Assembly (NCBI GenBank): GCA_028718405.1
Contig: JAQULV010000011.1
Span: 1 to 11,191 of the forward strand
DNA from: Smithellaceae bacterium
GTDB taxonomy: Bacteria; Desulfobacterota; Syntrophia; Syntrophales; JAQULV01
Length of the DNA: 11,191 nucleotides
Direction of reading: 5' to 3'
The notes beneath the pieces are model-generated. The model saw only the letters and a program-made list of their open reading frames with translations. It searched no databases and was not told the DNA's origin. The stretch's first letter is position 1. Each line of letters starts with the position of its first letter. Shown here piece by piece: positions 6,091 to 11,191 of the stretch. The position numbers were made by a program, and so were the translations under genes.

Positions 6091-7233
6091 ATGGAACCGA
6101 TCTATCTTGACTGCGCCGCCACAACGCCCGCCGACCCCGAGGTCATGGGGGCGATGATGCGTTATTTCGGCTATCACTTCGGAAACCCCTCCAGCGGCCA
6201 CGCCTTCGGGCGCAGTGCCAAGGAAGCAATAGAGAGGGCAAGGGCCCAGGTGGCGGCGCTCATCGGCGCCGATAACTCTGAGATCGTCTTCACCGGCGGC
6301 GGCACCGAGGCCGACAACTTGGCCGTCTTGGGGACGGCCCTTGCCGCACCCTCCGGAAGGAACCACATTATCACCTCCACCATCGAACACCCGGCGGTCC
6401 TCAGCACTTGCCGCTTCCTGGGGGCGAAAGGTTTTTCACTCACCTGCCTTCCCGTGGACGCGCAAGGCACCGTCGATCCCGACGATGTAAGGAAGGCGAT
6501 TACGGATAGAACTTGCCTTGTCTCCATCATGCATGCGAATAACGAAATAGGCACGATCGAGCCGATCGGCGCCATTGCAGCGATTGCGACCGAGAAGGAA
6601 ATAGCCTTTCACACCGATGCCGTCCAATCCGTCGGGAAGATTCCGCTCGATGTCCGGGAGACGCCGGTGGCGCTGCTGTCGCTGGCGGGACACAAGATCT
6701 ACGGTCCCAAAGGAACAGGGGCGCTGTTCATCAGAAGCGGCGTGGACCTCGCCCCCATCACATACGGCGGGCATCAAGAGAAAGGCATCCGCAACGGAAC
6801 GGAAAACGTCCCGGGAATTGTGGGGCTTGGTAAGGCCGGTGAGATCGGACTCAGAGACATGGCTTCCTTCATGGATCAGACCGGCGCACTGCGCGATCTT
6901 TTGGAGGATAAGATCATGGCGGCATTTCCCGACTGTCGGGTAAACGGCAACCGCGAAAGCCGTCTTCCCCATATCCTCAGTGTTTCTTTCCCGAAACTCT
7001 CCGGTGCCGCCATTGTCGCGGAGCTCGACAAGCTGGACATTGGCTGCTCGGCGGGCTCGGCCTGCACGGCCGGTGCGACCCACGTCTCCCACGTTCTGGA
7101 GGCGATGGCGATTCCACCAGAGTTTGCCCTAGGGACGATCCGTTTCAGCCTGGGGAAGTTCAATACCGAAGAAGAGATCGGCCGTACCATCTCCGCCGTC
7201 GCGGAGGTTGTGGGAAAGCTGAAGACTGCCTGA
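6091..7233 (+). CDS. Cysteine desulfurase, NifS/IscS family
   Basis: This 380-residue PLP enzyme removes sulfur from L-cysteine as a persulfide for Fe-S cluster or other thio-cofactor assembly. The start at 6091 follows a GAAGGA site and gives the family N-terminus MEPIYLDCAATTPADP. Diagnostic residues are all present: GGGTEADN (69-76), H100 in IEHPAVL, NNEIGTIEPI (150-159), D176 in FHTDAVQS, the PLP lysine K202 in AGHKIYGPKG, RNGTEN (234-239), and the catalytic C325 in CSAGSACTAG. Length and motifs fit the group I enzymes. It follows the iron-sulfur protein gene by 11 bp, so the pair is probably co-transcribed and the desulfurase may help load that protein. No IscU, NifU or IscR gene is nearby, so calling it nifS or iscS specifically is not justified. 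Confidence 0.95.
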   Translation: MEPIYLDCAATTPADPEVMGAMMRYFGYHFGNPSSGHAFGRSAKEAIERARAQVAALIGADNSEIVFTGGGTEADNLAVLGTALAAPSGRNHIITSTIEHPAVLSTCRFLGAKGFSLTCLPVDAQGTVDPDDVRKAITDRTCLVSIMHANNEIGTIEPIGAIAAIATEKEIAFHTDAVQSVGKIPLDVRETPVALLSLAGHKIYGPKGTGALFIRSGVDLAPITYGGHQEKGIRNGTENVPGIVGLGKAGEIGLRDMASFMDQTGALRDLLEDKIMAAFPDCRVNGNRESRLPHILSVSFPKLSGAAIVAELDKLDIGCSAGSACTAGATHVSHVLEAMAIPPEFALGTIRFSLGKFNTEEEIGRTISAVAEVVGKLKTA

Positions 7234-7288
7234 ATCGCAAGCGAGGGTGATACGGCAGTTGCCTTCAATCCGCATCCCACGGTAGCTA

Positions 7289-8590
7289 ATGACGGAAAGA
7301 CCAATACCCTCTACAATTCCCGCCGAGAAGACGGACCTGATCGTCTCGGCCATGAGTTGCTTTGCCGAGCTCATGATCCAGATGGAAATGGAATTCCCTG
7401 TGCGTCTCGATGTGCCGCGCCTCGCCCGAGCGGTGGAACTGGCCTGTGACGCCGAGCCGGTTCTCGGCTGCCGCTTTGTCTCGGCAAAGATTCCTTACTG
7501 GGAGAGACTGGCCTGCGATGAACGTCGTGTGTTTCTCCAGGTGGATACGGCGGAGGATTACGGCGCTTTCCGAAATCGTTCTCTCGACCCGACAAACGAT
7601 GCCCAGATCAGGATCTGCCTTTTCCGTGCCGCGGAGGCCGACCGGGTGATCTTCAAGCTCCGCCACGAGATTGCCGACGCGGGCGGGGTGAAGGACATTG
7701 TCGATCTCATCGCTTCTCTCTATAGGAAATTGGCCACTGAGCCCAACTACCGGCCGCCTGCCAATCTCGAAGGAGACCGGAGCGCCGATCAGGTACTGCG
7801 GAGGATTCCCCTGTCCGCCCGGCCGCGGATATTTTGGAACTACCTGCGCGAGGCCGCTGGGTCTTCCTTCCCGCCGCGCGGCAACGCCGTGGTTGTAACG
7901 GAGCCGGCGGACGACACCATCACCTTTGTCACTCGCAGTCTCGATGCCGGGCAGGTCACGGCACTCGTCTCTTACGGCAGGCGCTATGGAGCGACGATCA
8001 ACGACGTGATGATGACGGCCGTTCTCCGGGTCCATGCCGCCTTGGCCGGCGGTAAAAAGGACGCGCCTTGGCGTCTCTGGACGACGATCGACAACCGTCG
8101 TTATCTGCCTGCCGGCAAGACGGGAGGGGTGTGCAACCTGAGTGCCGTCGAGATTGTCCGGGTCTCGGCCCGCCCGCGGGAATCCTTCGCGGAGACACTT
8201 TCTGCGGTCACGGCTCTCTCGCGTCAGCGCAAGGCCTCGTGGTTTGGTCTCAATACCTACATCGGTATGTTTCCCCTCCTCAAAATCATGAGCTATCCGC
8301 ACCTTACGCAGTTCATGGAAAAGACGGTCCGGACGTATTTCGAAAAGGGCATCATCCAGGCGGCGCTTACCAACCTGGGACCGATCATTCCCGAACGTGT
8401 CGACTTTGAAGGTCCCCCGGCTGCGGCCTGTCTTCTGGTTCCGCCCGTCATCCCGCCGCTTCTGGGTATGGGACTGAGCGGCTATCAAGGTAGCCTTACT
8501 CTCTCGGCGGGCGTCTATCCGTCATCGACCCAGTGTGAGATCGTAAGGCAGCTTATCGCCGGGATCGTCGGAGAACTTCCTTTAGACTGA
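7289..8590 (+). CDS. Condensation-domain-like (WS/DGAT/PapA-type) acyltransferase homologue
   Basis: This 433-residue protein appears to belong to the CoA-dependent acyltransferase/condensation-domain superfamily. Residues 37-62 ([26 protein letters not shown]) match the usual opening of such domains. The active-site HHxxxDG motif appears as RHEIADAGG, with H126 and D130 but the first His replaced by Arg and the final Gly preceded by Ala. [15 protein letters not shown] (236-250), DNRRYLP (268-274) and TNLGPI (361-366) correspond to the second-lobe motifs of WS/DGAT and PapA proteins. Members transfer acyl groups from CoA or a carrier protein to alcohols or amines. No carrier protein, ligase or lipid gene is adjacent. 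The ATG at 7289 lacks a clear ribosome site; a downstream ATG at 7353 would truncate the domain. The gap from the desulfurase gene is 55 bp. The substrate is unknown. Confidence 0.68.
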   Translation: MTERPIPSTIPAEKTDLIVSAMSCFAELMIQMEMEFPVRLDVPRLARAVELACDAEPVLGCRFVSAKIPYWERLACDERRVFLQVDTAEDYGAFRNRSLDPTNDAQIRICLFRAAEADRVIFKLRHEIADAGGVKDIVDLIASLYRKLATEPNYRPPANLEGDRSADQVLRRIPLSARPRIFWNYLREAAGSSFPPRGNAVVVTEPADDTITFVTRSLDAGQVTALVSYGRRYGATINDVMMTAVLRVHAALAGGKKDAPWRLWTTIDNRRYLPAGKTGGVCNLSAVEIVRVSARPRESFAETLSAVTALSRQRKASWFGLNTYIGMFPLLKIMSYPHLTQFMEKTVRTYFEKGIIQAALTNLGPIIPERVDFEGPPAAACLLVPPVIPPLLGMGLSGYQGSLTLSAGVYPSSTQCEIVRQLIAGIVGELPLD

Positions 8591-8721
8591 GACGCGATTT
8601 TCCCGCTTCCTCATCTTTGCCGTTCCAACTCTGTCCCAGTTGTGCTATCTATTTCCCCAGTTGTCTTGAGAGGCGATTACACGGGGCTTTCAGCCGCAGC
8701 CCCATCAGAAGGAGCAGGAGA

Positions 8722-10401
8722 ATGGAACCAGTTCATGCCGCCAGCGATTTCATCCGCGAGATCATCGACGAAGATTTGAGGACGGGCCGCCACGGAGACC
8801 GTGTCGCCACGCGTTTTCCGCCAGAGCCCAACGGCTACATCCATATCGGCCACGCCAAATCCGTCTGCCTCAACTTCGGCATCGCGCAGCAGTACGAAGG
8901 CACCTGCAATCTCCGCATGGACGATACCGATCCGGCCGGTGAATCGCTGAAATACGTGGAGTCGATCATCAACGACATCCGTTGGCTGGGCTTCGACTGG
9001 GGAGACAGGCTCTTCTATGCTTCCGATTATTTCGAGCGCCTCTACGAATTTGCCGTGGAGTTGATCAAACAGGGAAAGGCCTACGTGTGCAGTCTCACCC
9101 CCGACGAGATCAGGGAATACCGGGGATCGTTCACCGAACCGGGCAAGGACAGCCCCTACCGCAACCGCTCCATTGAAGAGAACCTGGATCTCTTCGCCCG
9201 GATGCGCGCCGGCGAATTCGCCGATGGTAAGCACGTGCTGCGGGCCAAGATCGATATGGCCTCGCCCTTCATCGTCATGCGCGATCCCATCATCTACCGG
9301 ATCAAGCGGGAGCCGCACTACCGGACGGGGAACAAGTGGGTCATCTATCCCATGTACGATTTCGCCCACTGCCTCTCCGACGCACAGGAGCACATCACCC
9401 ACTCCATCTGCACGCTGGAGTTCGAAAACAACCGTCCGCTCTACGACTGGTTCGTCGATCAACTGATCGACTGGGACCATCCGCAGCAGATCGAGTTTGC
9501 CAGACTGAACGTGAGCTACACGGTCCTCAGCAAGAGACGGCTCATCGAACTGGTGGAGGGAAAACACGTCGCCGGCTGGGATGATCCGCGCATGCCTACA
9601 GTGGCGGGGATGAGGCGCCGCGGTTATACCCCGGAGGCGATCAGGAGGTTCTGCGCGGAGATCGGTGTGGCCAAGAAGGACAATCTCGTCGATATCGCCC
9701 TGCTGGAGCACTGCGTACGCGACGACCTCAATGACACGGCACCGCGGGCCATGGGTATCATCAGACCGCTCAAGGTTGTCATCGACAATTACCCCATGGG
9801 CAAGACCGAAGAGATGAGTTGCCCCAATCATCCGCAGAAACCCGAGCTGGGTTCGCGCAAGCTTCTCTTCTCCCGTGAGTTCTACATCGAGCGTGACGAC
9901 TTCATGGAGGAGCCGCCGAAGAAGTACAAACGCCTGGGACCCGGGCGGGAGGTTCGTCTCCGCAATGCCTACGTCGTTAAATACGAAAGTCACATGAAGG
10001 ATGCTGTCACTGGCGAGGTGACGGAGCTGCACGTAAGCTACGATCCCGTCACCCTGGGCGGACTCCCTGAAGGCAGGAAGGTGGAAGGCGTGATCCACTG
10101 GGTGGCGGCGCATAACGCCGTACCCTGCGAAGTGCGGCTCTACGACAGACTCTTCCTGATTCCCGATCCCGCAGCCGCGGATACGGAAGATTTCCTGAGC
10201 CTGCTGAATCCCGACTCGCTGGAGGTCTTAAGCGACTGTATTGTCGAGGCCGGTCTCCGTGATGTCGCTCCCGGTGCGAGGTACCAGTTTGAGAGGGTGG
10301 GATATTTCTGCGCGGATCTGAAGGATTCAAGAGCCGGCACCCCCGTCTTCAACCGAATCGTGCCGCTACGCGATACCTGGGGCAAGCTTGCGGTAAAATA
10401 G
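8722..10401 (+). CDS. glnS: Glutaminyl-tRNA synthetase
   Basis: This 559-residue class I synthetase charges tRNA-Gln with glutamine in the cytoplasm. The start at 8722 is chosen over an in-frame ATG at 8617 because GAAGGAGCAGGAG lies directly upstream and the product then matches the E. coli enzyme in length (about 554). Motifs seen are [15 protein letters not shown] (33-47, HIGH at 41-44), RMDDTDP, the [18 protein letters not shown] block, [35 protein letters not shown], and the KMSKS equivalent VLSKR at 268-272. The C-terminal half forms the two beta-barrels that read the anticodon. Direct glutaminylation of this kind is patchy among bacteria and is generally attributed to transfer from eukaryotes. 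The gene lies 131 bp after the acyltransferase gene and ends before a strong hairpin. Confidence 0.97.
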   Translation: MEPVHAASDFIREIIDEDLRTGRHGDRVATRFPPEPNGYIHIGHAKSVCLNFGIAQQYEGTCNLRMDDTDPAGESLKYVESIINDIRWLGFDWGDRLFYASDYFERLYEFAVELIKQGKAYVCSLTPDEIREYRGSFTEPGKDSPYRNRSIEENLDLFARMRAGEFADGKHVLRAKIDMASPFIVMRDPIIYRIKREPHYRTGNKWVIYPMYDFAHCLSDAQEHITHSICTLEFENNRPLYDWFVDQLIDWDHPQQIEFARLNVSYTVLSKRRLIELVEGKHVAGWDDPRMPTVAGMRRRGYTPEAIRRFCAEIGVAKKDNLVDIALLEHCVRDDLNDTAPRAMGIIRPLKVVIDNYPMGKTEEMSCPNHPQKPELGSRKLLFSREFYIERDDFMEEPPKKYKRLGPGREVRLRNAYVVKYESHMKDAVTGEVTELHVSYDPVTLGGLPEGRKVEGVIHWVAAHNAVPCEVRLYDRLFLIPDPAAADTEDFLSLLNPDSLEVLSDCIVEAGLRDVAPGARYQFERVGYFCADLKDSRAGTPVFNRIVPLRDTWGKLAVK

Positions 10402-10442
10402 CGCGCACGCCGCTACGCGACAATATCCCATAACGACATTTT

Positions 10443-10480
10443 CTCCCACCGCCGGAACTTCCGGCGGTGGGAGATCTTTG
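10443..10480 (+). terminator. Perfect hairpin terminator after glnS, between convergent genes
   Basis: CTCCCACCGCCGGA and TCCGGCGGTGGGAG form a perfect 14-bp stem (10443-10473) with a 3-nt loop, followed by ATCTTTGT, a short interrupted T-run. It lies 41 bp after the glnS stop and 9 bp beyond the stop of the convergent polyferredoxin gene. It may serve both strands, but the minus-strand side is followed by AAAATG rather than a T-tract. Confidence 0.75.
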
Positions 10481-10482
10481 TC

Positions 10483-10923
10483 TCAGGCCTTCGTTTCGGC
10501 GGCCGGCTGGGGCGCTACCATAACGATTGCATCCACGGGGCATTCATGGGCGCAGTATGCGCAGGCGATGCAGGCTTTCTCGTTCTTCATGTAAGGGTGC
10601 CCGTGCTTGTCCTTCCCCGTAGCGCCACTGAGGGCCAGACAGGCGGTCGGACAGGCGTCGATACAGATGCTGCACGAGATGCACTTCTTGTTGTTGACCT
10701 GCGGTTTCGGCCATGCAGAGCGTTTCGTCATGGTGGCGATGTATCCCGAAGGGGTGAAGACGGATGCCTTGGGGCAGACACGGCCGCAGGCGCCACACTC
10801 GATGCACAGCTCCGAATCTATACTGTGTGGCTTCTTTGCTTCCCCGGAAATAGCGTTGGTCGGGCAGAAGCGCTTGCAGGCGCCGTCACCGAGACACGTT
10901 TGCGAATTGATTGTGTATGGCAT
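10483..10923 (-). CDS. Four-cluster polyferredoxin, AorA-like electron-transfer subunit
   Basis: This 146-residue protein carries four 4Fe-4S motifs in a row. The first is C10-D13-C16-C20, in which the second cysteine is replaced by aspartate. The others are complete: C40-C43-C46-C50, C81-C84-C87-C91 and C118-C121-C124-C128. An extra C95 is present. Four clusters in a small soluble subunit beside an AOR-family gene match AorA, the wire-like subunit of the Aromatoleum aldehyde oxidoreductase AorABC; BamC of class II benzoyl-CoA reductase is a related alternative with fewer clusters. The start has AGGAGG (complement of 10929-10934) at 5-nt spacing, and that site overlaps the upstream gene's stop codon, so the two genes are surely co-transcribed. 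The AorC-like flavin subunit is not seen downstream, where the convergent glnS lies. Confidence 0.87.
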   Translation of the reverse strand: MPYTINSQTCLGDGACKRFCPTNAISGEAKKPHSIDSELCIECGACGRVCPKASVFTPSGYIATMTKRSAWPKPQVNNKKCISCSICIDACPTACLALSGATGKDKHGHPYMKNEKACIACAYCAHECPVDAIVMVAPQPAAETKA

Positions 10924-10932
10924 ATGTTCCTC

Positions 10933-11191
10933 CTAACCGACAATGCCTAATCTGGCGAGCGTCTCCGGTTTGGGAATTCCAGTCTCCCTGTCCCAGCCGA
11001 AGTGGTCCCAGTAGTCGCTTCTGAATTTATCGATCTGAACGGTGCGGCCCTTGTTGGCGCCCGTCTTAAGGGGCGGCATCCCCAAGGCCCGTGCGGAGAT
11101 TGTGAAATCTTTCGGCGCGATTCCCTGCTTTACGTTGAAGGCCTGTTTTGTAGTCTGGATGCGTTCGCCGATGTCCATGTAGTCGTTGGGG
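10933..11191 (-). CDS. AOR-family tungsten oxidoreductase, C-terminal fragment (N-terminus outside window)
   Basis: The gene enters from the right edge and ends at the TAG complementary to 10933-10935. The visible 85 residues include PNDYMDIGERIQTTKQAFNV, then FTISARALGMPPL, and end with the characteristic GWDRETGIPKPETLARLG. This GERI...FN...GWDxETGIP...LG ending is typical of aldehyde:ferredoxin oxidoreductases, which bind a tungstobispterin and one 4Fe-4S cluster and interconvert aldehydes and acids; full proteins are about 600-650 residues. The internal ATG at 11178 is not a start, because the frame stays open to the window edge. A four-cluster polyferredoxin follows after 9 bp. BamB-like benzoyl-CoA reductase subunits belong to the same superfamily and cannot be excluded from the tail alone. 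Confidence 0.85.
   Translation of the reverse strand, partial: PNDYMDIGERIQTTKQAFNVKQGIAPKDFTISARALGMPPLKTGANKGRTVQIDKFRSDYWDHFGWDRETGIPKPETLARLGIVG

Noticed and set aside
7286..8488. Antisense frame of 400 codons opposite the acyltransferase gene
   Set aside because: The plus-strand product has superfamily motifs and the reverse one does not.
8617..8721. Possible N-terminal extension of glutaminyl-tRNA synthetase by 35 residues
   Set aside because: The extension is Cys/Arg-rich, matches no GlnRS N-terminus, and a strong ribosome site precedes the ATG at 8722.
8677..10113. Antisense frame of 478 codons opposite glnS
   Set aside because: glnS is certain on the plus strand; the reverse product lacks domain features.

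Overview
The window reads as chromosomal DNA of a GC-rich strictly anaerobic bacterium. The best guess is a syntrophic or sulfate-reducing-type member of the old Deltaproteobacteria (Desulfobacterota, Syntrophales-like). That rests on gene content: an aldehyde:ferredoxin oxidoreductase family enzyme with a polyferredoxin partner, a heterodisulfide-reductase-type iron-sulfur protein, and acyl-CoA genes of the DUF35/thiolase type. No rRNA, tRNA, CRISPR array, IS element or phage gene was seen.

Left region (1-4965): a leftward MaoC-type enoyl-CoA hydratase, cut by the window edge, diverges from a tight five-gene rightward operon. The operon order is DUF35 Zn-ribbon/OB protein, thiolase-fold enzyme A, thiolase-fold enzyme B, a second DUF35 protein, and a PP2C-like phosphatase domain protein. 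The 477-bp divergent region carries two identical-core 18-bp inverted repeats (TGATTGACNNGTCAATCA), 168 bp apart. Each overlaps a -35 TTGACA box, one facing each way. This looks like joint control of hydratase and operon by one dimeric repressor, probably TetR-like, whose gene is not in the window. Both thiolase-fold proteins appear to lack the nucleophilic cysteine, and B also lacks the GHP histidine. The module is therefore a candidate for non-thiolase C-C chemistry (retro-aldol, as in Ltp2/DUF35 steroid aldolases) rather than ordinary thiolysis. A clear intrinsic terminator closes the operon region at about 4990-5028.

Middle region (5054-8590): an HdrD/GlpC-like protein with two 4Fe-4S motifs and a CCG domain, followed 11 bp later by a NifS/IscS-type cysteine desulfurase, then a condensation-domain-like (WS/DGAT/PapA-type) acyltransferase homologue of unknown substrate.

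Right region (8722-11191): glutaminyl-tRNA synthetase (glnS) on the plus strand ends at a perfect 14-bp hairpin. Facing it on the minus strand are the C-terminal end of an AOR-family tungsten oxidoreductase (cut by the window edge) and, 9 bp downstream of it, a four-cluster polyferredoxin resembling the AorA electron-transfer subunit.

The strongest candidate for something under-described is the divergent hydratase / DUF35-thiolase-thiolase-DUF35-phosphatase locus with its paired operators.
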